From Deltaproteobacteria bacterium (GTDB lineage Bacteria; Desulfobacterota; Deferrimicrobia; Deferrimicrobiales; Deferrimicrobiaceae), in contig JACRCO010000053.1 in the NCBI GenBank assembly GCA_016218975.1, forward strand, positions 141,523 through 205,522: a stretch of 64,000 nt of DNA, written 5' to 3'. The position numbers and the translations under genes are program-made. The stretch's first letter is position 1. Each line of letters begins with the position of its first letter. This document shows positions 46,510 through 56,131 of the stretch, one piece after another. Under the pieces are notes generated by a model. It made no database searches and had not been told where the DNA came from. It was given only the letters and a program-made list of their open reading frames with translations.

Positions 46510-47313
46510 ATGAGAAAGGCCGCATATCTTTTCGTCCTGGCGAGCGTGCTAATTTCCGGTACCGCATTTTCGGCGGACGACAAAGGGAAAAGGGGCGGAC
46601 CTCCCCGTCCCGCCGAGAAACCGCCCGAGTACAGTTGCGTCCTGCTCGACCTCGAAACCGAACCAGGCGTGGTGCGAACAGGGGAACGCATTCACTCATT
46701 CCTGCTCAAGTACCGCTGCCGGGAAAAAACCAGGCCCGTGGATATCGAAGTCTGGCACGAGGGGGGCGCCGTCGGAAAGCAGATCGTCAAGGTCGCGACG
46801 GACGTCGTGCTCGAAAAGGGTGAGCATACCATACGGCTCACGGGCGGCGACCCGGCAAGCGGCGGTAGATACGTCACCCAGTTGAAGGCGGATGCGCCCG
46901 CCGGGAAAAAGGATATCGTCAGGCGAGTTGACGACGTCGTTTGCACAGGATGGTCCCTGGCATCCACGCACGGGAAGCAAAACGTCGCCGGAGGATGCGA
47001 GATCGGTCTGGATACCGAACCCCATGTATTCAAGACGGGCGAGCGGATCCGCAAATTCATACTCAAGACCAAGTGCGACGAACTGCGGACCAACAAGGAC
47101 ATCAAGGTTTATTTCGATCCGAAGGGCAGGGGGAAGAAGGAGTTGGTGACGGTCCATCCCGACACGGCCCTCCGCAAGGGAGAACAAACAACCACGCTGG
47201 AAGGAGGCGGAGTCGGAGGCGAAGGCTATTACGTGCTGGAAATCCCGGGCGTAACGACGGGATTCTCCTTCGAAACCGTCTGCTCCGGTTGGACGCTATC
47301 GAAGAAAAAGTGA
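46510..47313 (+). CDS. Secreted protein with two tandem beta-repeats
   Basis: 267 aa. Signal peptide about 1-21 (LFVLASVLISGTAFS). Two homologous units at about 41-150 and 162-264: both begin with C-x-L-x-x-D/E-T-E-P-x-V-x-x-TGERIxxFxLKxxC, and both end in VCTGWSL/VCSGWTL. Conserved cysteines (Cys43, 70, 146 and Cys163, 190, 259) would form equivalent disulfides. I do not recognise the family. An internal duplication is plain. Confidence 0.78.
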   Translation: MRKAAYLFVLASVLISGTAFSADDKGKRGGPPRPAEKPPEYSCVLLDLETEPGVVRTGERIHSFLLKYRCREKTRPVDIEVWHEGGAVGKQIVKVATDVVLEKGEHTIRLTGGDPASGGRYVTQLKADAPAGKKDIVRRVDDVVCTGWSLASTHGKQNVAGGCEIGLDTEPHVFKTGERIRKFILKTKCDELRTNKDIKVYFDPKGRGKKELVTVHPDTALRKGEQTTTLEGGGVGGEGYYVLEIPGVTTGFSFETVCSGWTLSKKK

Positions 47314-47351
47314 CCGTCCCGAACAGGCGCCACGGGTCCAGGCAAGGCGGA

Positions 47352-47807
47352 TCAATCCTTCCGCGACGTCGGAAAAATGACTCCGTTTAAAAGATGAACT
47401 TCACGTATTTTCTCGAAATGCCGGTCCGTAGTCAAAAGAAACGCATTATTCTCGATGCATAATTGTGCGACCAGCACATCCGGAAGCGGAAGGATCAGTC
47501 CCTTCTTTTTGTAACGATTGGACAGCTTTCCCGCGGCGTTCCAGGTATCGAGACCGATATCGAGGAGAGGAAGCGCATCGAACATATCCTCGATTTTCCT
47601 CATCGACCGTTCATCCCTTGCCCCCTGAAGCAATTCCATAAGGACGACACCCGCGCCTGTGGCGCGCCCTTCGTCAAGCGCCGTATCGAGCTGCCTGCCA
47701 AGCTCATGCGCCGGACCGCGGAAATACTCCACCCAAGCGGATGTGTCGACAAAGATATTATCGCCGGGTAATATCCAGCTCCCGTGCTTTCCGCCAGCTG
47801 TCGTCAA
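47352..47807 (-). CDS. PIN-domain toxin of a second VapBC pair
   Basis: Up to 151 aa. PIN acidic residues lie in NIFVDTSAWVEYF, VVLMELLQGARDE, LPLPDVLVAQLCIE and TTDRHFEK. The reading starts at TTG 47807 and overlaps the antitoxin by 50 bases; the conserved domain begins near NIFVDTSAW, so a shorter start at a non-standard codon is possible. It is a probable ribonuclease toxin, neutralised by the upstream antitoxin. Confidence 0.85.
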   Translation of the reverse strand: MTTAGGKHGSWILPGDNIFVDTSAWVEYFRGPAHELGRQLDTALDEGRATGAGVVLMELLQGARDERSMRKIEDMFDALPLLDIGLDTWNAAGKLSNRYKKKGLILPLPDVLVAQLCIENNAFLLTTDRHFEKIREVHLLNGVIFPTSRKD

Positions 47808-47964
47808 CGTTTACCTTCCCTTTCAGCGATTTCAGCTTCTTCATCCTTGCTCGCATAAGGAACGAGTCGATAGCGGTCTCCACCGCCTGCCGTTTGCTCA
47901 CGGCTCCCGTCACCCGCACGAGCTCATCGATTTTGTCCGGCGCAATGGAAAGAGTGGTGCGCAT
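47758..47964 (-). CDS. VapB-type ribbon-helix-helix antitoxin
   Basis: 68 aa from ATG 47964 (AGGAA 8 bases upstream). MRTTLSIAPDKIDELVRVTG, then KRQAVETAIDSFLMRARMKK is a ribbon-helix-helix of the MetJ/Arc type. The C-terminal LKGKVNVDDSWRKARELDIT segment is the toxin-binding tail. The longer in-frame reading to 48000 has no better ribosome-binding site. Confidence 0.85.
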   Translation of the reverse strand: MRTTLSIAPDKIDELVRVTGAVSKRQAVETAIDSFLMRARMKKLKSLKGKVNVDDSWRKARELDITRR

Positions 47965-48025
47965 AATGATGTTCCTGGGTGGTGCCATCACCTGCACCAT
48001 ATTATGTCATATTGCGTGGTATTTA

Positions 48026-48595
48026 TCAGCCGATCTCGCGGCCGATCTTGTATGCTTTCCCGACGAAACGGCCGACGCCATGATAAGTGTTGACCTCCGG
48101 CTCGAACAAGATAGGCTTCACCTTCTCGATGTCGGGGAGTCCCGTCTCGCCGATCACCGATTCCTCCGCTTTTACGTCGAGGATCTCGCCTATGAATTGT
48201 GTGTGCAGCCCGATCTCGACTGAATGGAGCAGCCGGCATTCGAGGACAAGGGGAAATTCGCCGACGTACGGCGCGTCGACAAGCGTGCCGCGGACGGGAG
48301 TAAGCCCGGTTGTTGCGAACTTGTCTGCGTTCTTCCCGGACACGATGCCGATGTAATCGGCTTCCCTGGAATGCGCCTCGGACGGGACGCTGATCGTGAA
48401 CGCCTTCCGCTCGACTATGCACGCGTATGAGTAGGTGGCTTTCCTGAGTGAAACGCCCACGCAGGGAGGCCTGGAGCAGCAGATCCCGCCCCAGGCCGCT
48501 GCCATCGCGTTCGGTTTCCCTTCCTTGTCGTACGTCCCCACTATCCAGACCGGGGTGGGGAATACAAGCGTCTTGGGCCCGAACGATTTCTTCAT
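48026..48595 (-). CDS. Flavin reductase-like FMN-binding protein
   Basis: 189 aa. PVWIVGTYDKEGKPNAMAAA, then GGICCSRPPCVGVSLRKATY and FTISVPSEAHSREADYIGIV match the flavin reductase-like/flavoredoxin split-barrel family. The CC pair is a local feature. It may pass electrons from NAD(P)H to flavin; the partner is unknown. Confidence 0.9.
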   Translation of the reverse strand: MKKSFGPKTLVFPTPVWIVGTYDKEGKPNAMAAAWGGICCSRPPCVGVSLRKATYSYACIVERKAFTISVPSEAHSREADYIGIVSGKNADKFATTGLTPVRGTLVDAPYVGEFPLVLECRLLHSVEIGLHTQFIGEILDVKAEESVIGETGLPDIEKVKPILFEPEVNTYHGVGRFVGKAYKIGREIG

Positions 48596-48648
48596 AGGAT
48601 GTCCTTTCGCATGAATTTATGACCCGCCTGGAACAAATATTCGCGCCG

Positions 48649-49446
48649 CTATCCGTGGACGGCGCGTCCGAACTCTCTCATGAATGACATTTCTTCCGGG
48701 GATAACGGCCCCTTGTCGATCGCAGCCAGGTCTTCGCGCAATTCTGCCGCGTTGCGAGGCCCGAGAAGCACAATGTCCACGTGCGGGCTCGTGAGGCAGA
48801 ACCGGTAACAGTCGCCCGCCGTGGGCACCCTCCCCTTCCAATTCCGCGGTGCGCTCAGAAGTTTCTTCCAGGCAGTTGCGGTATATGCGACCACCGCGGG
48901 ACGGCGGCTCGCAAGGTGCGGGAAGATATCCTGCTCCGCCCCCGTGTGGGCGGCGTTATATCGGATCATGAGAAGGTCGAGAATCGAGTTCTCGGCAAGT
49001 TTTCCGGCCCGGGGGCGGTCGTGCATCGACGCTCCCAAAGCGCGTGCCTTCCCTTCATCGCGCAGTTTCGCCATTTCCTCCTGTACCGCGCCGGTCAAGG
49101 CGGACATCTTTCCTAACCAGTAGAGTTGGAATACATCGAGGTAGTCTATGTTCAATGTCCGGAGCGTCGATTCGACGGCCCGGCGTACTGCGCCCGGAAA
49201 GTAGCCGAGCATCGGACCCGCTGAAACCACGTACCGCTCCCGGTCGCGGGCAAGTGCCACGCGGAGCGCGGCGGAAAGCCCCTTCATCCGCGGGCTCCAG
49301 AAAACGTACTGGATGCGTTCCAGCGCTTCCCGGCACCCTGCCTCGTCCAGGTTGAAGGTGCCGGAAATCCCCATCCGGAAGAGCCGCCGCCCGAGCCTCG
49401 GCACATCACGGAAGGCGAAATCGTTTTCCTGTCCCGATTCAGTCAT
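48649..49446 (-). CDS. Aldo/keto reductase-like protein, divergent
   Basis: 265 aa. AKR barrel elements: LGRRLFRMGISGTFNLDEAG, AVESTLRTLNIDYLDVFQLY, DEGKARALGASMHDRP and the C-terminal VDIVLLGPRNAAELREDLAA. The usual DTA-x-x-Y catalytic region reads as YVFWSPRMKGLSAAL, so the catalytic Asp and Tyr are not obvious; activity is doubtful. The last part of the family's NADP-binding block is present. Confidence 0.75.
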   Translation of the reverse strand: MTESGQENDFAFRDVPRLGRRLFRMGISGTFNLDEAGCREALERIQYVFWSPRMKGLSAALRVALARDRERYVVSAGPMLGYFPGAVRRAVESTLRTLNIDYLDVFQLYWLGKMSALTGAVQEEMAKLRDEGKARALGASMHDRPRAGKLAENSILDLLMIRYNAAHTGAEQDIFPHLASRRPAVVAYTATAWKKLLSAPRNWKGRVPTAGDCYRFCLTSPHVDIVLLGPRNAAELREDLAAIDKGPLSPEEMSFMREFGRAVHG

Positions 49447-49596
49447 CCGCTCACTCTCTCTATTCGGCCCGCGTGATAATTAACAGCCCATGCTCGGCGC
49501 GATCGGCGCTTTCTCTCCACGGGTATCGCCGCTTTTCCAGTATAGATATAGCCGCCGGCACACTCCAGCATGTAGACCCAGTTCGGCTTTTTCACC

Positions 49597-51042
49597 TTAA
49601 GGCAGGGCGCCGCCGATGACCATCCGAAGGGCGTGGTTGCCGGAGTCGGCGATGTAGACGTTGCCGCGGGAGTCGACGGCCACGGCGGAAGGATTGTTTA
49701 GGTTGGCGGATGTGGCGACAAGACCGTCGCCAGAGTATCCGGACGTTCCGGTCCCAGCAAGCAGATATATTCTGTTGGTTGCACGAATAATTAAAATCCT
49801 GTGCGCATATCTTTCTCGAATATATTGATTCGAATAGATGCGATCCAGCTCACACATCACGGGCCATGCAAGATTCACAACAAGAGGATCGATTTCATCT
49901 GAAAAAGTTATTCCGGGGTCTGTACCTGCAATCGTATAAATTCTACCAACTCCCATGGATACGGATTTAACGCGTTTCCGGTCGCGCTCAGCGAAATAAA
50001 GGTATGGACCACTCGGGTTGTAGGTAATGCTTGCAGGATACATTGATGGGTATTTATCTTTTTCGGCGCCTTCTCCAGTCTGCCATGGGGTGTTGTTGTC
50101 AACGTAAGCAGAACGGATCCCGTTCTGGACGAGGTAGACCTTCGGGTCGAGGCCGTTGGTGTAGTAGATCTCGTTGTCGTTCGCCACGGCGAGGTCGGGC
50201 TTCATCGAGGTATTGAAGTTCCCCTTCTGCGCGTCGTATTTGATCGAGATCAGGCCGGTCGTCCTGTCGATCTTGACGATTTGCTGGTCCAGGGTGATCA
50301 GGAAAAGGTCGCCGTTGGGACCGATATCCATGTCGATCGTTTCCCCGATCGGCGCGGTCGCTGCCGCCATGCCGTCTGCAAGAAGCCCGATCGTTCCGTC
50401 GCCTGCGTAGTGCGAGATATAGCCGTACCGGTCGATCTTCCTGATCCGGTTGTAGGCGGACGAGGAAACGAAGACCTCGTCTCCGGGTCCGACCTTCACC
50501 GCGAGCGGGCTGTCGAGCCGTGCGGCCGTCGCGAGGCCGCCGTCGCCGGAGTCGCCCGAGGTGCCGGCGCCGCTGACGGGCGCGGCTCCGCAGATCCTGA
50601 CGATCGTCCCCCGGTCGTACATCGCGACCGGGACCTCGCGATATTCTCCGGCGGAAAGCGTTATCCCCTGGTACCAGCCGCGTCCCAGCAGGGTCGTCGC
50701 GGAATTGTCGTACTCGTCCACCTCAACAGCGATGCGCGTCCCCGGCGGGATCCCCGATATCTCTCCTCTGCCCGCCGAACGGTCGAACCACGCCTCCATC
50801 GGGGCGGCGATGTGCGGCGCAAGAACACGTATCAGGATGCGGTTGCCGGGCAGCTTCGTATAGCGCGGGCGGGGCGATCCGTCGTTCGGAGCGGCACCCG
50901 CAGGGCCGGTCGGCGCTGCGGCGAGCCCATCCTGCGGGTATTCGAGCCGGACTCCGATGGATCCGTTATTGGTGGATGAACACGCGGACAGAATAAAGAC
51001 GAGGATCGACGCGAAAAGAAGTATCCGGGAATGGCGGGACAA
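49597..51042 (-). CDS. NHL-repeat lipoprotein
   Basis: 481 aa. Signal peptide with lipobox LSAC, Cys21. A beta-rich domain with GTRIAVEVDEYDN follows, then NHL propeller repeats (LDSPLAVKVGPGDEVFVSSS, and the clean final copy LNNPSAVAVDSRGNVYIADS, then GNHALRMV). An AT-rich stretch at about 49740-50095 contrasts with the GC-rich ends, as if a propeller segment was exchanged. It is surface or periplasmic. It ends a two-gene unit starting with the TolC-like gene. Confidence 0.85.
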   Translation of the reverse strand: MSRHSRILLFASILVFILSACSSTNNGSIGVRLEYPQDGLAAAPTGPAGAAPNDGSPRPRYTKLPGNRILIRVLAPHIAAPMEAWFDRSAGRGEISGIPPGTRIAVEVDEYDNSATTLLGRGWYQGITLSAGEYREVPVAMYDRGTIVRICGAAPVSGAGTSGDSGDGGLATAARLDSPLAVKVGPGDEVFVSSSAYNRIRKIDRYGYISHYAGDGTIGLLADGMAAATAPIGETIDMDIGPNGDLFLITLDQQIVKIDRTTGLISIKYDAQKGNFNTSMKPDLAVANDNEIYYTNGLDPKVYLVQNGIRSAYVDNNTPWQTGEGAEKDKYPSMYPASITYNPSGPYLYFAERDRKRVKSVSMGVGRIYTIAGTDPGITFSDEIDPLVVNLAWPVMCELDRIYSNQYIRERYAHRILIIRATNRIYLLAGTGTSGYSGDGLVATSANLNNPSAVAVDSRGNVYIADSGNHALRMVIGGALP

Positions 51043-51046
51043 CGCC

Positions 51047-52405
51047 TTACCGTCCGGCGCCTGTCAGCGGAATCAGGAACTCCAAAAGCTCGCCGCGGGC
51101 GGCGAGCAGGCGGTAACGCGATTCGTGAAGATCGTAGGCAGCGTTCCGAAGATCCACCTTTGCGCGCGTCAATAGCGTCTGCGCGTCCAGCGCCTCGGTT
51201 GAGATCGCCAGCCCTTCCTTGTACCGGTCGTTCTGGATGCGAAGGTTCTCCTCCGCTCGGGCGACGGCCGCCTCCGCCACCGCCTTCCGCTTGGCGGCTT
51301 CGGTCACCGAAAGATGCGCCGCCTTCACTTCGAGGGAGATTTCATCCCGCAGTTTCAAGAGCCCTTCCTTCCGCCGCCCTATCGACAGCAGCGCCTGTCT
51401 TTTTGCCGCTTCGTCGGAAAAACCGGAAAACAGGTTCACCTTCCCCCCGACGACCAGCGAAAAAACGCTTTTGTGCGGATTGAAATCGTTATCTTCGTAC
51501 TGGTAGCCGCCCTGCCCGAAGAAGGTGGGGGCGAACTCGGCCCGTGCGCCCGCAAGCGCCGCCTCTCCTTCACGCACCGAGGCGTCCTGGACGCGCAGTT
51601 CGCTGCGCTTTACCAACGCAGCCCGCAGGCTCTCCTCCAGCGAAGGAAGCGTTTCCGGAGGAGCGGGGAAAGGCCCGGAGGCGGGCGTCACCGACCGCTC
51701 CCCCGAATATCCCATCCTAAGCGCAAGCCGGGAGCGGGAAAGTTCCACCTGGTTCTCGGCGACGATCACAACCGATTCGGCGTTGGCCACCTGCACTTCT
51801 GCGGCGAGGACGTCGTTCTTCGCAACGACCCCGAAATCGTACTGGTTCCCCGCCACGCGCCGGTGATCCTTGGCGGCGGTGAGCGACTCGTCGGCGACCT
51901 GCCGCAGCTCTTCGGCCCGCCGAGCGGATAGAAATGCCGAGATGACCTCCATCGCCTGCCGCTCGCGTGTGAGGCCCTCCACGTTCTCCGCGGTTTCGAC
52001 ACGCGCCTGCGCCTGGTCGACGAGGGACCGCGTCCTCCCGAAATCGTAAATCGTCTGCGTTGCGTTGGCCCGGCCGCGCCAGACGTTTCGTTCCGATGTC
52101 TGCACGGTCATATTCTGGATGATTGCGCCGGGCGGCTCGGAGAGCATGGTGTAGTCGGTGCTTGCGTCCAGGCGGGGAAGCCGTCCTGCCTCGGCGCGGG
52201 TCTTTCCTTCCGCGGAGATGCGGACGTCCTGGACGGCGAGCTTGACCTCCCGGGCGTTCGACAGCGCCGTGCGCACCGCTTCCTCGAAAGAAACCGTAGA
52301 GGGAACGACGGCGGCGTCCTGCACACCGGCGGAAGCGATCACAGGACAAAGAAACGCAAGAAAAAGAAGAACGGTTACGGATTGAACGCCTTCTCGAAAA
52401 TGCAT
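51047..52405 (-). CDS. TolC-family outer-membrane efflux protein
   Basis: 452 aa from ATG 52405. Signal peptide about 1-26 (VTVLLFLAFLCPVIASA). Two outer-membrane efflux repeats are visible: FEEAVRTALSNAREVKLAVQ, then LEESLRAALVKRSELRVQDA; both carry the long helical segments of the tunnel. No inner-membrane pump or adaptor gene is adjacent, so the partner is elsewhere. The NHL-repeat lipoprotein gene begins 4 bases after its end. Confidence 0.9.
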   Translation of the reverse strand: MHFREGVQSVTVLLFLAFLCPVIASAGVQDAAVVPSTVSFEEAVRTALSNAREVKLAVQDVRISAEGKTRAEAGRLPRLDASTDYTMLSEPPGAIIQNMTVQTSERNVWRGRANATQTIYDFGRTRSLVDQAQARVETAENVEGLTRERQAMEVISAFLSARRAEELRQVADESLTAAKDHRRVAGNQYDFGVVAKNDVLAAEVQVANAESVVIVAENQVELSRSRLALRMGYSGERSVTPASGPFPAPPETLPSLEESLRAALVKRSELRVQDASVREGEAALAGARAEFAPTFFGQGGYQYEDNDFNPHKSVFSLVVGGKVNLFSGFSDEAAKRQALLSIGRRKEGLLKLRDEISLEVKAAHLSVTEAAKRKAVAEAAVARAEENLRIQNDRYKEGLAISTEALDAQTLLTRAKVDLRNAAYDLHESRYRLLAARGELLEFLIPLTGAGR

Positions 52406-52478
52406 GCCGAATAGGATATTCAGAACGGGCAACTAAGGAAAGAACGTTTTACGGGATGAGAACTCGGCAGACGGACCG

Positions 52479-52507
52479 GAGTTTTTAAGAACGTCCCTGT
52501 TTTTAAG
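52479..52507 (-). repeat. REP-like interspersed repeat, copy c
   Basis: Exact reverse complement of copy a (about 22013-22040) over 28 bases. It contains TAAGAACGTCCCTGTTTTTA. It lies in the 168-base gap between glnA and the TolC-like gene; near 52517-52545, GGGGGCCCCCGAAGGGGCCCC forms a GC-rich hairpin after glnA. Confidence 0.8.
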
Positions 52508-52573
52508 TAGGTGAAACGGCGGGGGCCCCCGAAGGGGCCCCCGCATGCCGTTGTGTTGACGAGGGACGGGCCT

Positions 52574-53986
52574 TTAGCAGTCGAAGTAGAGGAAGAACTC
52601 GTGCGGGGTCGGCCGCATCTTGATCGGGTTGACTTCGGCGTCCATCTTGTATTCGATCCACTTCTCGATTACGTCCATCGTGAAGACGTCGCCCTTGAGA
52701 AGGAAGTCGTGGTCGTTCTCCAGCGCCTTGAGCGACTCTTCCAGCGCGCCCGGCGTGGTGGGGACGCTCGCCAGCTCCTCCGGCGAAAGGGCGTAGATGT
52801 CCTTGTCCAGCGGCTCGCCGGGGTTCAGCTTGTTCTGGATGCCGTCCAGCCCCGCCATGAGCTGCGCCGCGAAGGCGATGTAGCCGTTGCAGGACGGGTC
52901 GGGGGTGCGGAATTCCAGCCGCTTGGTCTTCGGGTTCGCCGAATACATCGGGATGCGGACCGCCGCGGAGCGGTTCCGGCTCGAGTACGCCAGGTTCACC
53001 GGCGCTTCGAAGCCGGGGACAAGCCGCTTGTAGGAGTTCATCGTCGGGTTTGAGAAGGCGCAGATGGCCGGGGCGTGCTTGAGGATCCCGCCGATGTAGT
53101 GGAGCGCCATCTTGGAAAGCCCGCCGTACTCCTCTCCCGCGAAGAGCGGCTTGCCGCCCTTCCACAGGGACTGGTGGGTGTGCATCCCGCTGCCGTTGTC
53201 CGCGAAGAGCGGCTTCGGCATGAAGGTGACGGTCTTGCCGAACTTCCGCGCGACGTTCTTGCAGATGTACTTGTACCACTGTAGCGCGTCGGCGATCTTC
53301 ACGAGCGTGTCGAACCGAAGGTCGATTTCCGCCTGCCCCGCCGTGGCGACCTCGTGGTGCTGCGCCTCGATCTTCAGCCCGATCGACTCCATGACGCGGA
53401 CCATCTCGTCACGCAGGTCATGCTGGGAGTCGGTGGGCGGAACGGGGAAGTACCCTTCCTTGTGGCGCGGCTTGTAGCCCAGGTTCGGCTTCTCCTCGCG
53501 CCCGGAGTTCCATACGCCCTCGCTCGAATCTATGTAGTGAAAACCGAAGTTCGACCCCGTCCCGAAACGGATGTCGTCGAATATGAAGAACTCCGCCTCC
53601 GGCCCGAAGTAGGCCTGGTCGGCGATGCCGGTGGATTTAAGGTACGCTTCGGCCTTCCGCGCGATGTTCCGCGGGTCGCGGGTGTAGTTCTCCTTGGTGA
53701 TCGGGTCGACGATGTTGCAGATGAGGGACAAGGTCGGCCGGGTTATGAAGGGATCGACCACCGCGGTAGCGGCCTCGGGGATGACGAGCATATCCGACGC
53801 GTGGATCGGCTGCCAGCCCCGGATGCTCGAGCCGTCGAACCCGAAGCCCTCCTCGAAGCTGTCGTCCTTCAGCTCGTAGACCGGCACGGCGAAATGCTGC
53901 CAGGTGCCGATGAAATCCATGAATTTCAGGTCGACCATTTCGATCTGCTTGCTCTTGATGAACTCCAGCACTTCCTTCGGGGTCAT
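52574..53986 (-). CDS. glnA: Glutamine synthetase, type I
   Basis: 470 aa. Signatures are [25 protein letters not shown], the ATP block [39 protein letters not shown] and [10 protein letters not shown]. The adenylylation site is Tyr398 ([14 protein letters not shown]), so control by GlnE-type adenylylation is likely. It makes glutamine from glutamate and ammonia. It follows glnB by 40 bases, transcribed from the sigma-54 promoter. Confidence 0.98.
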   Translation of the reverse strand: MTPKEVLEFIKSKQIEMVDLKFMDFIGTWQHFAVPVYELKDDSFEEGFGFDGSSIRGWQPIHASDMLVIPEAATAVVDPFITRPTLSLICNIVDPITKENYTRDPRNIARKAEAYLKSTGIADQAYFGPEAEFFIFDDIRFGTGSNFGFHYIDSSEGVWNSGREEKPNLGYKPRHKEGYFPVPPTDSQHDLRDEMVRVMESIGLKIEAQHHEVATAGQAEIDLRFDTLVKIADALQWYKYICKNVARKFGKTVTFMPKPLFADNGSGMHTHQSLWKGGKPLFAGEEYGGLSKMALHYIGGILKHAPAICAFSNPTMNSYKRLVPGFEAPVNLAYSSRNRSAAVRIPMYSANPKTKRLEFRTPDPSCNGYIAFAAQLMAGLDGIQNKLNPGEPLDKDIYALSPEELASVPTTPGALEESLKALENDHDFLLKGDVFTMDVIEKWIEYKMDAEVNPIKMRPTPHEFFLYFDC

Positions 53987-54026
53987 GTTTCCCTCCTTGT
54001 TTATGGTCCTGCGTCTTCGATTCGCG

Positions 54027-54371
<345 letters not shown>

Positions 54372-54396
54372 TCACCTCCTCTTATGGACGGATACC

Positions 54397-54412
54397 AGCA
54401 ATGGCCGTACCA
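54397..54412 (-). promoter_or_regulatory. Sigma-54 promoter of glnB-glnA
   Basis: Reads TGGTACGGCCATTGCT on the minus strand: -24 GG and -12 GC at the right 12-base spacing, close to TGGCACG-N4-TTGCW. It lies about 32 bases before the glnB start. It implies NtrC-dependent control under nitrogen limitation. Confidence 0.85.
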
Positions 54413-54501
54413 AACGGCGGGATATCAGGCTATTCCGGCGCGTCAAGTTAAAAAAGCGTTTCGTTTCGAGGCGATTTGCAGGCGGGATGCATCCCGGCGA
54501 T

Positions 54502-54518
54502 GGCGCCCTCCCGGTGCA
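54502..54518 (-). promoter_or_regulatory. Possible NtrC enhancer half-site
   Basis: TGCACC, five bases, GGCGCC on the minus strand: one perfect half of TGCACC-N5-GGTGCA and one degenerate half. It is about 90 bases upstream of the sigma-54 promoter, the usual enhancer distance. Confidence 0.35.
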
Positions 54519-54583
54519 GGTGCTATTATTATTGCCTAATCGCCATTCATTGCGTGCCTTATTTTTAGGCAAAGGAGGGGATA

Positions 54584-55303
54584 GTGGTATCCGGCCTGCT
54601 CGAGGAATTCCGCGCGGACGTGGAGAGGATATTCGGCCAGGAACTGGTCTCCCTTACCCTGTACGGGACCCACGCGACGGAGGAGCCGAAAAGCGAAGGG
54701 AGCGAGATCTCGGTCCTGATCGTCGTCGGGACGCTCCGCAGGGAGGCCCTCTCCGCCTTTCGCGGCATCGCACATCGATACGCCCGGCGGGGAATCCCGG
54801 CTCCGCCCATCTTCACCGAATGTTTCCTGCGGGAATCGGCCGACGTGTTCCCACTGGAATTCCTCGGCATGGCGGAACGCAGGCGCGTCCTTTCGGGGAA
54901 GGACATCATCGCGGAACTCGATATCACGACCGGAAACTTGAGGCATCAGGTGGAATTCGAGCTTAAAGGCAAGCTGGTTTCCCTCCGAAGGATGTACCTC
55001 AAGGCGTACGGCAACAAGGAAATGCTCGCCCTCCTCCGGGACACCGCGGGCTCTATCGTTTCCGTGGCCCGGGGGCTGTTGCTGCTGAATGACCGCGAGA
55101 CGCCCCACGGGAAAACGGAAATCCTGGATGCGATCGAAAAGCGTTTCAACGTCTCCCTGCCGGCCATCCGGGAGGCGCTTGCCGCGCGACGTGGAGAGAA
55201 GATCGCATCGGGCGACGTCGAAAGCGTCGTGTTCCGCTACCTGGAGGAAGTGGACCGGCTCTGCACCCTGGCTGACGGATACTACACGGAGCCGGGCAAG
55301 TAG
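54584..55303 (+). CDS. Nucleotidyltransferase-like protein with degenerate active site
   Basis: 239 aa from GTG with AAAGGAGGGG upstream. The N-terminal part looks like a minimal nucleotidyltransferase fold (ELVSLTLYGTHATEEPKSEG, SEISVLIVVG), but the GS-x-x-D-x-D metal site is replaced by GSEISV, so catalysis is doubtful. The C-terminal half is helical (HQVEFELKGKLVSLRRMYLK). Upstream, TTGCCTAA/TTAGGCAA form an inverted repeat around the leader. It ends where the TPM gene begins, so the two are probably co-transcribed. Confidence 0.65.
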   Translation: MVSGLLEEFRADVERIFGQELVSLTLYGTHATEEPKSEGSEISVLIVVGTLRREALSAFRGIAHRYARRGIPAPPIFTECFLRESADVFPLEFLGMAERRRVLSGKDIIAELDITTGNLRHQVEFELKGKLVSLRRMYLKAYGNKEMLALLRDTAGSIVSVARGLLLLNDRETPHGKTEILDAIEKRFNVSLPAIREALAARRGEKIASGDVESVVFRYLEEVDRLCTLADGYYTEPGK

Positions 55304-56083
55304 ATGCATTTGCGCGGTTGCCGTCTGCATCGCCTCACGGCCAAACCCGGCGGAAAAACTTTTCTTGCGGTGGTCCTTGCCGCGACTCTTATTCTTGCAG
55401 CGGTATTTCATTGCGCAGCCGCGGAGCCGACCGTCCCGAAGGCGGCGGGTTACGTCACCGACACGGCAGGCGTCATGGGCGAGTGGGCATCCCGGACAGA
55501 AAACCTCTGCCGCGACATAGAACGGCAGACTACGGCCGAGGTCGCCGTCCTGACCGTCGACAGCACCGCCCCCCTCGAAACTCAGCAGTACGCCCAGAAG
55601 GTATTCGACGAATGGAAGATCGGAAAGAAGGGAAGGGACAACGGAATCCTATTCCTCGTGGCGGTCGGCGACCGGAAAATGTGGATCGCCACGGGATACG
55701 GCGTCGAAGGACAGCTTCCCGACGGCAAGGTCGGGGAGATTCGCGACCGTATCCTTCGTCCCCTGTTCCGCCAGAACCGGTACGGCGAGGGGATCTACAT
55801 GGGCGTCAAGGCCGCGGGCAGCGTGCTGACCGGCGGAAAGATCGAGCCGCCCAAGGGAACCGCGCGGAAGAAGACCGGCTTCCCGGTAGGTCTCCTGCTC
55901 CTCCTGCTGGTTTTCGGAGTCCCCTACCTGCTCTTCCGGTCGCTGTTGCCGGGTTCCCGCGGCAGGGGCGGCGGATTCTGGTTCCCCGGCGGAGGATTCG
56001 GGGGCGGAGGGTTCGGCGGTGGCGGCTTCGGAGGGTTCGGCGGCGGATTTTCGGGTGGCGGAGGCGCAGGCGGAAGCTGGTAG
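55304..56083 (+). CDS. TPM-domain (YgcG-like) membrane protein
   Basis: 259 aa. A signal-anchor region (FLAVVLAATLILAAVFHCAA) leads to a TPM domain (about 45-165) with YVTDTAGVMGEWASRTENLC, TTAEVAVLTVDSTAPLETQQ, GRDNGILFLVAVGDRKMWIA and TGYGVEGQLPDG. A C-terminal helix (GFPVGLLLLLLVFGVPYLLF) is followed by a Gly/Phe-rich tail of GGG-FGGGG repeats. Faces the periplasm. TPM proteins occur beside LemA genes, as here. Function unsettled. Confidence 0.9.
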   Translation: MHLRGCRLHRLTAKPGGKTFLAVVLAATLILAAVFHCAAAEPTVPKAAGYVTDTAGVMGEWASRTENLCRDIERQTTAEVAVLTVDSTAPLETQQYAQKVFDEWKIGKKGRDNGILFLVAVGDRKMWIATGYGVEGQLPDGKVGEIRDRILRPLFRQNRYGEGIYMGVKAAGSVLTGGKIEPPKGTARKKTGFPVGLLLLLLVFGVPYLLFRSLLPGSRGRGGGFWFPGGGFGGGGFGGGGFGGFGGGFSGGGGAGGSW

Positions 56084-56131
56084 AATGTCCATCGGCCGGA
56101 TGCAGGGATCGAACGAAAACGGAGGATACAG

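Noticed and set aside
48649-49446. Second aldo/keto reductase as a pseudogene
   Set aside because: The catalytic region is unusual, but the frame is intact over 265 residues with preserved barrel elements. It is treated as a divergent family member of doubtful activity.
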